Numbered from the stretch's first letter, positions 44,821 through 54,578 are shown. The stretch is 64,000 nt of DNA from an uncultured Eubacteriales bacterium (GCA_900315675.1 OMZY01000006.1:1-64000), one strand, 5' to 3'. The notes: a model not told the origin generated them from the sequence alone. Numbers and translations are program-made.

Positions 44821-46581
44821 TTATTTGGTCAGATACGCCATGGCGCTTTCCGCTGCGATCCGGCCGAAAATGACGATGTCCGCCACTGCGTTTCCGCCCA
44901 GGCGGTTGCCGCCGTGGACGCCGCCGCAGACCTCGCCGGCCGCGAACAGGCCGGGAATGGCCGCGCCTTCGGTATTGATGACCTCAGCCGCCGTATTGAT
45001 CTTCACGCCGCCCATGGTGTGATGGATACCGGGAGCGATCTTGATGGCATAATACGGCGCGGTGGTCAGGTCTTCCTTCATGCCTGTCGTCCGGCCAAAC
45101 TGGGTATCCCGCTGGTTCTTTACGATCTCGTTCCAGTCATTCAGCGTCTTGGCCAGCGTGGCGGGATCAATCCCCAGCTGTTCTGCCAGGCCTTCGATGG
45201 TATCGGCCTGCACCGTGATGCCGCTCTTCACATACTTTTCGATCGCCTTCAGGTTATCCCGCAGCTTCTGGTCAAAGATGATATAGGCATAGCTGCCTTC
45301 CTGGGCCAGTTCCGCTGCGGATACCGCGTCGCGGGTCAACAGCTCGTTGGTAAAGCGCACACCGCCCTGGTTCACCAGGATAGCGCCGTCGCCGCGTACG
45401 GATTCGGTAATCAGGATGGAGGTGGTCTGTTCCACCGTGGGGTGCAGCTGGATCTGTTCAATATCCACCAGGTCCGCGCCCAGCGCCTGGGCCATCACGA
45501 TACCGTCGCCGGTCGCGCCCGGCGCGTTGGTGGTCACCGTACCCTTCAGATCGGGACGGTAGGTGGTGTACATTGCCTCGTTGGCGCCGAAACCGCCGCT
45601 GGCCAGGATCACCGCCCTGGCATTGATGGTATAGATCGCGTCCGGTCCCACCGCTTTCACGCCGGCAATCTTTCCGTCCGCGTCGGTCAGCAGTTCGGTT
45701 GCCGCCGTCTCCAGCATCACTTTCACGCCCAGCTCATTCAGCTTGGCGGAAAAACGGTCCACCAGGTAGGCGCCCACGCCGGAGCCGTCTGCCGGCGCAT
45801 GGATCCGGTTGACGGAAGCGCCGCCGGAGAAGGAAATCTTCGGAAGCTCCGCGCCGATGGTATCCAGCCAGTCAATCGCTCCTGCGGAGCTGTTGGCCAT
45901 CACGGCCACCAGGGACGAATCGTTCAGCGCATGGCCGCCCTTCATCGTGTCGGCCGCAAACAGCGCGTTGGAATCCTCAATTCCCTGTTCCTTCTGGTAA
46001 TGGGTTTCGGAGGCGTTCATGCCGCCGGTCGCCTTGGTGGTGTTGCCTCCCACATAGGGCATCTTTTCCAGGATCACAAAATCCTTTCCGGCCTGCTGCA
46101 GCATGATGGCCGCGGTCATTCCCGCGCCGCCGGCGCCGATAATCACAATCTCCGTGTCAATCGTCTTTTCTTCCTTGGGCCCCTCGTCCTTGGTATCTTT
46201 CCGGTTTGCGTCCAGCACCGCGATATCCGCGCCCGCCTGTTTCAGGGCGTCGGTGGCGGCGGCAATGATGGCCGCGCTGGTCACAGTGGCACCGCTCACA
46301 GAATCCACGTTCGGCGTCTGCGCGTTCATGATGGCCATGGCCATCTTTTCCGCGGCAATCCCGCCCAGTTCGGGCGTTTCGCCGGTCGCGTCAACCAGTA
46401 CGGTTTCAATCTCGTTTTCGCTCACCCGGACAGTCACCTTCACCGGCACAAAAATGCCCTGTGCTTCCGCGGTATAGGATCCGGGGGTAAACAGGGACTG
46501 CTCCGGCTGTGCCTCGGCAAGCGCCGTGGCGGAAACCAGCAGCATAGCAAACGCAAGCATAAGGCATAACAGCTTTTTCAT
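44821..46581 (-). CDS. Extracytoplasmic flavinylated fumarate-reductase-like flavoprotein
   Basis: 586 residues from ATG 46581 (GGAGG seven bases upstream). Signal peptide ending ATALA-EA, no lipobox. Residues about 35-115 are an FMN-binding domain with flavinylation motif SGATVTS (Thr99 the likely covalent site). From 141 a FAD-binding fold (IIGAGGAGMTAAIMLQQAG) and the fumarate/urocanate reductase active region (QLHPT; GIHHTMGG; GEVCGGVHGGNRLGG) follow. Such enzymes reduce an unsaturated acid outside the membrane using a flavin electron chain. No haem motif, no ApbE gene in the window. The electron acceptor is unknown. Confidence 0.92.
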   Translation of the reverse strand: MKKLLCLMLAFAMLLVSATALAEAQPEQSLFTPGSYTAEAQGIFVPVKVTVRVSENEIETVLVDATGETPELGGIAAEKMAMAIMNAQTPNVDSVSGATVTSAAIIAAATDALKQAGADIAVLDANRKDTKDEGPKEEKTIDTEIVIIGAGGAGMTAAIMLQQAGKDFVILEKMPYVGGNTTKATGGMNASETHYQKEQGIEDSNALFAADTMKGGHALNDSSLVAVMANSSAGAIDWLDTIGAELPKISFSGGASVNRIHAPADGSGVGAYLVDRFSAKLNELGVKVMLETAATELLTDADGKIAGVKAVGPDAIYTINARAVILASGGFGANEAMYTTYRPDLKGTVTTNAPGATGDGIVMAQALGADLVDIEQIQLHPTVEQTTSILITESVRGDGAILVNQGGVRFTNELLTRDAVSAAELAQEGSYAYIIFDQKLRDNLKAIEKYVKSGITVQADTIEGLAEQLGIDPATLAKTLNDWNEIVKNQRDTQFGRTTGMKEDLTTAPYYAIKIAPGIHHTMGGVKINTAAEVINTEGAAIPGLFAAGEVCGGVHGGNRLGGNAVADIVIFGRIAAESAMAYLTK

Positions 46582-46696
46582 CGTTTTTCCTCCATTCGGC
46601 ACTGTTCAGTTGTCAGGCAGTTTTCATCCTTTATTATTTTACATGATCTGCGGAAGAACTGTCAATCTCTTCCAGCCCGGAAAGCGCTGCCGGATC

Positions 46697-46730
46697 AAAA
46701 AAGGAGGGCAGGCATTTCTGCCTGTCCTCC
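46697..46730 (-). terminator. Terminator of the sugar ABC operon
   Basis: GGAGGaCAGGCA/TGCCTGcCCTCC stem with GAAA loop on minus followed by TTTTTT. Confidence 0.92.
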
Positions 46731-46754
46731 CAAAAGAGGATAACCCGGATTCGC

Positions 46755-48287
46755 TTATTTCATGTAGCGGTCATACGCTGCCTGGTAAACAGCCAGCACA
46801 TCCGCCAGGCCCATGCTGTCGATCTGGGCCACATAATCGTCAAACTTGTCCAGGGATTCCACGCCCATGATGAACTTATCCACGGTCTCGTTCATGTAGG
46901 TTTCGATTTCGGTATACTTTTCGTTGATGATATCCTGTTCATCCTCGGTGAACGCCAGTGTCGGGAACGCGTCGCCGATATGGCCTTCCTGCTCGTAGAT
47001 GTCGCGGATCCGGTTGACCTCGTCGCTGACGAAGGCACGCTCATAACGGGCGTCCTGCCGCAGGGTCAGCATGCTCTGGATACCGAAGGAGCGCAGCGCG
47101 TCCTGGGGAGACAGGCCGTCGGGGTTGTTCATGATCAGGTCGGAATACTTGTAATCGCCGTCCACGATATTGAAGTGGGTTCCTTCCTCACCGAAGTTCA
47201 TCAGGATCATGCCTTCATCGCTGTAGACATAGTCCAGCAGCTTCAGGGCAGCCTTCTTCTGCTCATCCGTCGCGCCGACATAGATACCGGCGTTCCAGTC
47301 CTCATCCACGGTGATGGGCTGCAGCTGGTCGCGGGTCTCGCTGATGCCGGTGGGGCCTTCCGGGGGCACGGTGCCCACGATATTGATATCGCTCTCCACA
47401 TCCTTGAACAGGTTGGCTACGTTGTCAATATAGGCGCTCCAGTCATAGCTCATGAACACCTGGTTGTTGGTCCAGGCGCTGTACCAGGACGTCTTGTCCC
47501 GGGTCAGGTATTCCTGGTCCAGCAGTCCGGCCGTATAGCAGCGGTTCAGCCATTCCAGCGCGTCCTTCATCCGGGGATCGGTAGCGCCGAATTTCACCTG
47601 GCCGTCTTCCGCGAAGAAGGTCTCGGCAATGCCCCAGTTGTTGATGAAGGGGATCACGTTGCCGCGGTTGTTGCTGCCGTTCTTGCGCACTGCGAAGGGG
47701 ATTTCATCCGCCTCACCGTTGCCGTTCGGGTCGCCTTCCTTGATGGCCTTGAAGACATTGAACAGGTCCTCGGTGGTCTTCGGAGCTTCCAGGCCCAGCT
47801 TGTCCAGCCAGTCCTGGCGCCAGAAGTAAAGCTTTCCGGCGGTGATGGCGGTCCGCTGGCCGATGAAGCGCATCACGCCGTCCGCGTCGGAGACCTTCCG
47901 GCGGATTTCATCGTCGCTGTAAACCTTCCACAGGTTCGGGGTGTCGGTTTCGTTGATCAGGTCGTTCAGGGGAGTCCAGACATCCTTGTACAGCAGCAGG
48001 TCCTTCGCCTTGTACTGCACGATGGTGGGGAAATCTCCGCCGGCAATCAGCAGGCCGAATTTCTCAGCCAGATTTTCCGTCGGCGCGGAAATGATCTCAA
48101 TCTTGATGCCCAGCTTTTCCTGCAGCTTGTCGATGGTCCACAGGCCGTTGCGGAAGGGCATGTTTTCACGGTCGGAGCCCCAGATCGTGATGGTCACGGG
48201 TTCCTCCGCGGACGCGGCTGCCATAAAGGTCAGCGGCAGCAGGCAGACTGCCAGCAGCAGTGCCAGGAGACGGGAAAAGTGTTTCAT
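46755..48287 (-). CDS. Carbohydrate ABC transporter substrate-binding protein (LplA-like)
   Basis: 510 residues. Signal peptide ending AAASA-EE; the Cys at 15 sits inside the hydrophobic core without a lipobox pattern. The mature protein is a large type-1 extracellular solute-binding fold with a calcium-loop-like DPNGNGEADEIPF, common in LplA/YtcQ relatives that bind oligosaccharides. It is the last gene of an LplB-LplC-LplA operon. No ATPase gene is adjacent; such systems usually share an MsmK-type ATPase encoded elsewhere. Confidence 0.92.
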   Translation of the reverse strand: MKHFSRLLALLLAVCLLPLTFMAAASAEEPVTITIWGSDRENMPFRNGLWTIDKLQEKLGIKIEIISAPTENLAEKFGLLIAGGDFPTIVQYKAKDLLLYKDVWTPLNDLINETDTPNLWKVYSDDEIRRKVSDADGVMRFIGQRTAITAGKLYFWRQDWLDKLGLEAPKTTEDLFNVFKAIKEGDPNGNGEADEIPFAVRKNGSNNRGNVIPFINNWGIAETFFAEDGQVKFGATDPRMKDALEWLNRCYTAGLLDQEYLTRDKTSWYSAWTNNQVFMSYDWSAYIDNVANLFKDVESDINIVGTVPPEGPTGISETRDQLQPITVDEDWNAGIYVGATDEQKKAALKLLDYVYSDEGMILMNFGEEGTHFNIVDGDYKYSDLIMNNPDGLSPQDALRSFGIQSMLTLRQDARYERAFVSDEVNRIRDIYEQEGHIGDAFPTLAFTEDEQDIINEKYTEIETYMNETVDKFIMGVESLDKFDDYVAQIDSMGLADVLAVYQAAYDRYMK

Positions 48288-48362
48288 GGTTCTTCCTCCT
48301 TCTGTGATTTGGTAAACTGTCTATCTTAACCCCATTTCCGGGGTCCGGACCTATGGATGGGA

Positions 48363-49250
48363 TCACTCCTTCACGGAACCGATCATAACGCCCTTCACAA
48401 AATACCTCTGTACAAAGGGATAGATGCACAGCATCGGCAGCATCGCCACCACGATGGTGGCATATTTGATGCCCTCCGCCATCACGTTTTCCGTACTGGT
48501 GGAGTTTTCCACAATTTCATTCAGCAGCACCACCTGGCGCAGGATGATCTGCAGCGGATACAGTTCAGGCTTGCTCAGGTAGAGCACTGCCGAGAAGTAG
48601 GCATTCCAGTGCGCGACCGCGTAGAACATGCCGATAGTCATCAGGCTGGCCAGGCTCAGGGGCAGCACAATCCGGAACAGGATTCCGAAGTCCCTGCATC
48701 CGTCCAGCTCCGCCGCTTCCACCAGGCTGTCCGGAATCTGTCGGAAGAAAGTCCGCATCAGGATCATGTTATAGGTGCTGACCGCGCCGGGCAGCACAAT
48801 CGCCCAGATCGTATTCAGCATGCCCAACCCCTTGACCACCAGGAATGTCGGAATCATGCCTCCGTTAAAGAACATGGTAAAAACGCACATCAGCGTAAAG
48901 AACCGCCTGCCCACCATCTTTCTCTGGCTTAAGGCCCACCCGCCGAACACCGTCAGTGTCAGGTTGATGGCAGTGCCCAGGATCGTGTACAAAAGCGTAT
49001 TGCTGTAACTCTGCCACAGCAGCGGATACACAAAAACCTTCTGATAGGCTTTTACGTGGGCACCCACGGGAATAAAGGAAACGTCTCCCCGAAGAATCGC
49101 CGTTTCCTCGGAAAAAGACGCGGCGACAACATAGATCACCGGGTACAGCATGACAAAGCAGATCGCCAGCAGAAACACCGTGTTGAAAACCAGGAACGCC
49201 TTCCGGCTGGGGGCGACCCGGATTCCGGTATGCTTTCGTGTCAGTTCCAT
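48363..49250 (-). CDS. Carbohydrate ABC transporter permease (LplC-like)
   Basis: 295 residues from ATG 49250 (AGGGAGGGG upstream; a GTG seven codons earlier would overlap the previous gene). Six membrane helices with the EAA loop EAAELDGCRDFGILFRIVLPLS. The C-terminal PFVQRYFVKGVMIGSVKE is nearly invariant in LplC proteins. Confidence 0.94.
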   Translation of the reverse strand: MELTRKHTGIRVAPSRKAFLVFNTVFLLAICFVMLYPVIYVVAASFSEETAILRGDVSFIPVGAHVKAYQKVFVYPLLWQSYSNTLLYTILGTAINLTLTVFGGWALSQRKMVGRRFFTLMCVFTMFFNGGMIPTFLVVKGLGMLNTIWAIVLPGAVSTYNMILMRTFFRQIPDSLVEAAELDGCRDFGILFRIVLPLSLASLMTIGMFYAVAHWNAYFSAVLYLSKPELYPLQIILRQVVLLNEIVENSTSTENVMAEGIKYATIVVAMLPMLCIYPFVQRYFVKGVMIGSVKE

Positions 49251-49264
49251 TTCCGCCCCTCCCT

Positions 49265-50185
49265 TCACCACAGGCTTGTGTCCGAATAGCGGCGGCTGAG
49301 CCAGTTCGCAAAGATCACCAGTGAAAAGCCGACCACGCTCTGGAACATGCCCACGGCGGTGCCGTAACTGTACTCTCCGCCCTTCAGTCCGCGGCGGTAT
49401 ACATAGGTGCCGATCACATCGCTGGTTTCCTGGTTGGCGTTATTCTGCAGCAGCAGGATTGTTTCATATCCCACGTCCATCACATGACCCAGCCGCATGA
49501 TCAGCAGCACTACAATGGTACTGGCGATTCCCGGCAGGGTTATATGCCACATCTGCCGGAGATAGCCGCCGCCGTCCACCCTGCAGGCCTCATACAGTTC
49601 CCCGTTGATCCCGCTGATGGCTGCCAGGAAAATGATGGAGTTCCAGCCGATGCTCTTCCACAGATTCATGATCGTGAAGATTGTACGGAAGGACTCCGGC
49701 TGAACCATAAAATACTGCCGTTCCCCGCCCAGGAAAGCAATCAGGTTATTGATGACGCCGCTGGAAGGAGACAGGAACTGAACCACCATACTGGCCAGCA
49801 CAACACTGGAAATAAAATACGGCATATAGGTAATGGTCTGAACCGTTTTCTTGAACCGGCGGTTCTGCAGCTCGTTGATCAGCAGGGCCAGCATAATGGC
49901 CGCCGGGAAATTGAATATCAGGTCATAGAGGTTGATCAGCAGCGTATTGCGGAGAAGTCTCCACAGATAAATGGAGTTGAAAAACTGCTGGAAATACTTG
50001 AATCCAACCCACTTGCTCCCTGCGAATCCCTTGATTAAATCATACTTTTTAAAGGCTATGGACAGGCCCAGCATCGGTCCGTAGCGGAAAACAACATAAT
50101 AAATCAGAACAGGCAAAAACATCAGATACAGGTATCTTGCAGCCCATATCCTGCGCCAAAGCCGCGAACCGCGGGATGTATGCAT
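49265..50185 (-). CDS. Carbohydrate ABC transporter permease (LplB-like)
   Basis: 306 residues from ATG 50185 (GGAGGT seven bases upstream). Six membrane helices; opens with LYLMFLPVLIYYVVFRYGPM and has the EAA loop YEACRVDGGGYLRQMWHITLP. GLKGGEYSYGTAVGMFQSVVG is typical of LplB. First transporter gene after the regulator. Confidence 0.94.
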   Translation of the reverse strand: MHTSRGSRLWRRIWAARYLYLMFLPVLIYYVVFRYGPMLGLSIAFKKYDLIKGFAGSKWVGFKYFQQFFNSIYLWRLLRNTLLINLYDLIFNFPAAIMLALLINELQNRRFKKTVQTITYMPYFISSVVLASMVVQFLSPSSGVINNLIAFLGGERQYFMVQPESFRTIFTIMNLWKSIGWNSIIFLAAISGINGELYEACRVDGGGYLRQMWHITLPGIASTIVVLLIMRLGHVMDVGYETILLLQNNANQETSDVIGTYVYRRGLKGGEYSYGTAVGMFQSVVGFSLVIFANWLSRRYSDTSLW

Positions 50186-50280
50186 GAGGTCCACCTCCGT
50201 TGCTCTGAAGGTAGCATGAAAAGTCCTCCTCAGGCTATCCGCGATTCTGTGAAACTGTTTTCAGATTTGCCGAAAAGCGA

Positions 50281-52188
50281 TCATCCATTCTGCGAATGAA
50301 TCGCCTGATTTGCCACCCGGTACTGTCCCGGCGTAACGCCTTCCGCCTTTTTGAACGTACGGATCAGCGTATTCTGGTTCTCGATTCCCACCTTTTCGCC
50401 GATTTCGCGCAGCGTCAGGTCCGTTTCTTTCAGAAGCCGCCTTGTTTCCTCCATCCGGATATCCGTCAGGTACTTCAGGAAGCTGGTCTCCCCCACCTTC
50501 CGGAATACCAGGCCGATATAGCTGGGCGACATGTCCAGCGCCTCCCCGGCGCTGTCCAGGGAGATGTCATGCATATATTCCTTCCGGATGTATTCCGTCA
50601 GCCGCGCGTAATGCTTTTCCTCCCGGCTTTCCTCGCCGCTGCGCAGATCGATCATTGCGTCCACCAGCGACTCCGCCGCCCGTTCCTTCTCCCGCACGCC
50701 GCCCAGGCCGATAGCGCAGGGACATTCCCCGAACACCTGCTCCCGGCAGGTCTGCAGCCATTGCTCAATCGACGCGGTGGCAGAGGGCTGCCCGTCCAGG
50801 TTGAACAGGATCAGGATCATACCGTCCGTTCGCCGGGCACACCAGACCCGCATCAGTCCCAGGTCGGATTCCGCCGCCAGGTTCTCGATCCGGTCCGCTG
50901 TGTTGCCGCCCGTCCGGGCCTCCAGGCGTTCCAGGTCCCGCGGTGCCGTTTCCGCCACCGCGATCCTCACCAGCTCATAGGGCAGTTCCACCCCGGCCTT
51001 CTCCAGGGTATCCTCGGCTCCCTTCAGCCGGCCTTCCATCCAGTCGTTCAGCAGCCGGTTCTTCAGCAGCCGGTTGATCTCCCGGTTGGAAAGGGACAGT
51101 TCGTGGTTTTCCGCCGAAATCAGGTGAATGGCGTCGTCCAGCATCTTGTATTCGTTGCCCCGGCTGTCATCCGGCAGCTCCCGGCACAGCTGCCGCACAT
51201 TGCCCAGCAGCCGTTCCAGCGGCGCGTAAAGCCGCCGGGAGGCCAGCACCGCCGCCAGCAGGCCGACCACCATGCAGGATCCCATCACCAGCATCACCAC
51301 ATCCCGCAGCCTCATGCTGGGCTTGAGCAGCTCGCTGTATGGAATCACCGCCGTACAGTACAGGCCTTCCGCTTCCGTCTCCTGGCTCAGCACGCCGTAT
51401 TCGCTGCCGTTGTACCGGAGCCGGTTCTGTTTCTCCCGCATAAACTGCCGGCTGATTTCGCCGTTTTCCTCCGCTGTTCCCGGCATCACTGGACTGCCTT
51501 CGTTGTCTGTCAGAAGCAGCGTTCCCGCCTCGCTTTCCGGCAGGCAGTCAAAGAGCCTGTCCGCGTTCAGGTGGAAAAAGGCGTAGCTTTTCCCTGTCTG
51601 CGCGTTCAGCGGCAGGCTGCTCACAAAAGCCAGCACCGGTTCCGTGCTCAGGATCCGGCTGACCGTTCCGCTCCCCGCGTACCGGCCCAGCGCCACCTTG
51701 CCGGGTACGGAGCGCGCGCCGATCATCTGCTCCGGCGTAATGCCCTCATGCCGGTTGTAAAAATCATCTGCCCGGTAACTGCTTTCACCGGTCACGATCG
51801 TATCCATGCCTTCCGCATAGATGCCGATATCCGCCATCGTATTGCTGAAGGCCTTCATCTGCTGCAGTTTTTCAATGATTCCCCGCTTGGTCAGGATATC
51901 CTTCGGGGTCTGTTCCGTCAGGTGGAGATACCGCTGCACGCCGGTGTCGTTGCTCAGCTGCCAGGAGAAGGATTTCACCTGTCCGATCTCCCGGTTCACC
52001 GCTGCGCAGGCACTGCGAAGCAGGGCCTCCTGCTGCTGCCAGGTATCCCGGATCACCTGTTCGGACGTCCGGTCGTAGATGATCCAGCCCGTCAGCAGGG
52101 TGGTCAGCAGTGTAAAGAGCAGCAACAAAACAACCATCTGCAGCTGAACCCTGCGATGGCGTGTTTTGTTTCCCGCTCTTCCTGCCAT
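50281..52188 (-). CDS. Membrane AraC-family sensor-regulator
   Basis: 635 residues from ATG 52188 (AAGG nine bases upstream). Membrane helix about 17-37, an extracytoplasmic cache-like domain to about 295, a second helix near 300-322, a cytoplasmic linker, and two AraC helix-turn-helix units at the C-terminus (LDSAGEALDMSPSYIGLVFRK; LTLREIGEKVGIENQNTLIRTF). These one-protein sensors control adjacent LplABC sugar transporters in Paenibacillus and Clostridia. It lies 95 bases upstream of lplB-like and only 52 after the racemase gene. Confidence 0.92.
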   Translation of the reverse strand: MAGRAGNKTRHRRVQLQMVVLLLLFTLLTTLLTGWIIYDRTSEQVIRDTWQQQEALLRSACAAVNREIGQVKSFSWQLSNDTGVQRYLHLTEQTPKDILTKRGIIEKLQQMKAFSNTMADIGIYAEGMDTIVTGESSYRADDFYNRHEGITPEQMIGARSVPGKVALGRYAGSGTVSRILSTEPVLAFVSSLPLNAQTGKSYAFFHLNADRLFDCLPESEAGTLLLTDNEGSPVMPGTAEENGEISRQFMREKQNRLRYNGSEYGVLSQETEAEGLYCTAVIPYSELLKPSMRLRDVVMLVMGSCMVVGLLAAVLASRRLYAPLERLLGNVRQLCRELPDDSRGNEYKMLDDAIHLISAENHELSLSNREINRLLKNRLLNDWMEGRLKGAEDTLEKAGVELPYELVRIAVAETAPRDLERLEARTGGNTADRIENLAAESDLGLMRVWCARRTDGMILILFNLDGQPSATASIEQWLQTCREQVFGECPCAIGLGGVREKERAAESLVDAMIDLRSGEESREEKHYARLTEYIRKEYMHDISLDSAGEALDMSPSYIGLVFRKVGETSFLKYLTDIRMEETRRLLKETDLTLREIGEKVGIENQNTLIRTFKKAEGVTPGQYRVANQAIHSQNG

Positions 52189-52239
52189 ATTCCAAACCTT
52201 CTGTCTGCTTTTTTGATAAGAAGAGTATAGCACAATCCC

Positions 52240-53034
52240 TTACGGGATCTCAACGGCTGTTTCTGTCCCCAGGCGGATCTGCCCGGTGATGGCCACGGAA
52301 AGAATCTGTCCGTCCCGCGCCTCCGCGCTCACGCTGATGGTTCCGCCGGGCTGGCTGACCTGCGTAGTCTTTGTTCCGTTCCCGGCCCGCAGCGCCTCCG
52401 CCGCGCCCACCGCGGCGCTTCCGCTGCCGCAGGCGTTTTCCCAGACCATGCTTTCACTGCCCCGCACCCATACCAGGGGCGTCAGAAATCCGTTTTCCGG
52501 GTTCCACTGCAGCAGGCCGATGGCTTCATCCGGCAGCACCGCCGCCTTCACCGCCAGCAGCTTCTCCGCCTTGGCGTTTCCAAGTTCCGCGCCTGTGTGA
52601 ATCAGGTGCACAATGCCCTGCATCCGGACCAGCGTGAAGGGAATCCGGCTGAACATTTCCTCCCGGATCTCCTGTACCGGCGGCATTTCCGTTGTTCCTT
52701 CAAAGCCTACTGCCGTTTTCCGGACCGTGCAGCGCACCGGATCAGCTGCTCCGGACACCTGTAACAGAAGGGCCTTTTTCTCTCCCTCCGCCAGTTCCTC
52801 CCGGACCAGCCAGGCCGCTGCCGCCATCGCCGCGTTGCCGCAGAATTCCCCGCCCATCAGCCGGATGGCCGCGACCGCTCCCGGCTGCGTCGGCGCTTCC
52901 AGGTAGGCCACCTGTTCGCATTCCTCCAGCAGCTTCCGGGTGACGGCCTTTTCATCCTGCGGTTCCGTCGGATCCAGCACCAGGCAGGTGATATTGCCCG
53001 TCGGATCCAGCTTCACGTATCGGTATGTTTTCAT
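52240..53034 (-). CDS. DapF-fold amino acid racemase/epimerase, not a standard DapF
   Basis: 264 residues. Both catalytic cysteines of the cofactor-independent diaminopimelate epimerase fold are present: Cys65 in GGEFCGNAAM and Cys202 in ENACGSGSA. The substrate-recognition GNDF motif near the N-terminus is replaced by TGNIT, and the RC after CGN is missing, so the substrate is probably not meso-DAP. CntK-type histidine racemases are a possible relative. It overlaps the ABC ATPase gene by four bases, pointing to racemisation of the amino acid imported. Confidence 0.82.
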   Translation of the reverse strand: MKTYRYVKLDPTGNITCLVLDPTEPQDEKAVTRKLLEECEQVAYLEAPTQPGAVAAIRLMGGEFCGNAAMAAAAWLVREELAEGEKKALLLQVSGAADPVRCTVRKTAVGFEGTTEMPPVQEIREEMFSRIPFTLVRMQGIVHLIHTGAELGNAKAEKLLAVKAAVLPDEAIGLLQWNPENGFLTPLVWVRGSESMVWENACGSGSAAVGAAEALRAGNGTKTTQVSQPGGTISVSAEARDGQILSVAITGQIRLGTETAVEIP

Positions 53035-53795
53035 TTTTCCTGCAGTCTCCTCAGGAACTGGATGGTTCTCTCGTGGGTCGGATGGTCAATCACTTCCCGG
53101 GGATCGCCCTGCTCCACGATAACGCCGCCGTTCATGAATACCACCCAGTCCGAAACGTCCCGTGCAAAGCTCATCTCATGGGTTACGATGACCATGGTCA
53201 TCTTTTTCTCCGCCAGCTTCCGGATAACCTTCAGAATTTCCCCTGTCAGCTCCGGATCCAGGGCAGAAGTAGGTTCGTCAAAGAACAGGATCTTCGGGTT
53301 CATGGCCAGCGCCCGGGCGATGGAAACCCGCTGCTGCTGTCCGCCGGACAGCTGGTAGGGATAGGCGTCCGCCTTGTCCGAAAGACCCATCTGCTCCAGC
53401 AGGGACAGGGCTTCCTCCCGCACTTCCTTTTCCTGCCGCTTCTGCACCAGCATCGGTGCTTCCATCACGTTTTTCAGCACGGAATAGTGCGGGAACAGGT
53501 TGAAGTTCTGGAATACCAGGCCGAACATGCCCCGGATTCTCTGCAGCTCCGCCTGCGTCGCGTAAACGGCTTTCCCGTTCACGTCCCGTGCGGCATAGTT
53601 GCCCAGGTAGATCAGGTCTCCGCCGTCCATGGTTTCCAGCAGCGTCGCGCAGCGCAGCAGCGTGGATTTGCCGCTGCCGCTGGGCCCGATGATGGACAGC
53701 ACCTGGCCCTCCTCCACGGAAACGCTCAGGTCCGTCAGGACCTCTGTGGCGCCGAACTGTTTCCGGCAGTGATTAATCTCTAACAGCTTGCTCAT
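53031..53795 (-). CDS. Amino acid ABC transporter ATP-binding protein
   Basis: 254 residues. Walker [11 protein letters not shown]-loop VFQNFNLFPHY, signature LSGGQQQR, Walker [15 protein letters not shown]-loop VTHEM. GlnQ/HisP type, about half identical by eye to the ATPase at 15157. It is translationally coupled to the racemase and follows the permease by 107 bases containing a heptamer array. Confidence 0.95.
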   Translation of the reverse strand: MSKLLEINHCRKQFGATEVLTDLSVSVEEGQVLSIIGPSGSGKSTLLRCATLLETMDGGDLIYLGNYAARDVNGKAVYATQAELQRIRGMFGLVFQNFNLFPHYSVLKNVMEAPMLVQKRQEKEVREEALSLLEQMGLSDKADAYPYQLSGGQQQRVSIARALAMNPKILFFDEPTSALDPELTGEILKVIRKLAEKKMTMVIVTHEMSFARDVSDWVVFMNGGVIVEQGDPREVIDHPTHERTIQFLRRLQEK

Positions 53796-53862
53796 GTATC
53801 CTCCGAATAAACTGTCCTGAACGCTGACTGAATAATCATCCCGTCAGCGGGACGTTTTCACC

Positions 53863-53899
53863 ATTCATTATGAATTATGAATTGTGAATTATGAATTCC
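53863..53899. repeat. Heptamer array (ATGAATT/GTGAATT type)
   Basis: Five units of period 7 in the gap between permease and ATPase genes of one operon. Confidence 0.85.
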
Positions 53900-53902
53900 G
53901 GT

Positions 53903-54550
53903 TTATCTGTAGTAGCTCAGTCTCTTCTCAAACCGTCCCATCACCCATCCCACAATCGCGTTGAACAGGAAATAGAATACGCCTGCAATCACGAAGGGCA
54001 TAAAGCTGGTCTGGGAATTGGCGATCTGCTTGCCGATGGTGAACATCTCCTGGTACGCCACCGTGAATGCCATGGAGGTATCCTTGACCAGGGTCACAAT
54101 CTCGTTGGTCACCGAGGGCAGGATCCGCTTGATCACCTGGGGCAGAATAATCCGCATGAAGCACTGGAACTTTGTGTAGCCCAATACCTCCGCCGCCTCA
54201 TACTGTCCCTGGCTCATGGATTCAATGCCGCCGCGGTAGATCTCGGCAAAATAGGCCGCGTAGTTCAGAGAGAAGGCGATCACCACGGGAATCAGTTTCT
54301 CCCGGGATACGCTGATTCCGAAAAGATAGTACGGTCCATAGGTCACCGCCAGCAGCTGCAGCATCAGCGGCGTTCCGCGCAGCACGGAAATATAGACCTT
54401 CATGATGGAGGAAACCACCTTGTTCTTGCTCATCCGCAGCAGGGATACAATCAGTCCCAGCGGCAGGGCAAAAAGGAGCGTAAGGAAAAAGATCGCACAG
54501 GTTCTGCCGAGACCTTCGCTCATCTTGGTGATCATCGTCAGGATCGTCAT
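53903..54550 (-). CDS. Amino acid ABC transporter permease
   Basis: 215 residues, five membrane helices. VLRGTPLMLQL and the EAA loop EAAEVLGYTKFQCFMRIILPQVIKRILP mark the HisM/GlnP family. Shorter at the N-terminus than the permease at 15866. Middle gene of the importer. Confidence 0.94.
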   Translation of the reverse strand: MTILTMITKMSEGLGRTCAIFFLTLLFALPLGLIVSLLRMSKNKVVSSIMKVYISVLRGTPLMLQLLAVTYGPYYLFGISVSREKLIPVVIAFSLNYAAYFAEIYRGGIESMSQGQYEAAEVLGYTKFQCFMRIILPQVIKRILPSVTNEIVTLVKDTSMAFTVAYQEMFTIGKQIANSQTSFMPFVIAGVFYFLFNAIVGWVMGRFEKRLSYYR

Positions 54551-54578
54551 GATTAGGAAGCTCCTTCAATGTGAAATC

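Noticed and set aside
42856-46569. A 1237-codon open frame on plus
   Set aside because: It is antisense to iorA and the flavoprotein, both certain genes. High GC at third positions keeps the opposite frame open.
48310-48362. Small CCCC/GGGG hairpin between binding protein and LplC genes
   Set aside because: Only four base pairs; too weak to call.
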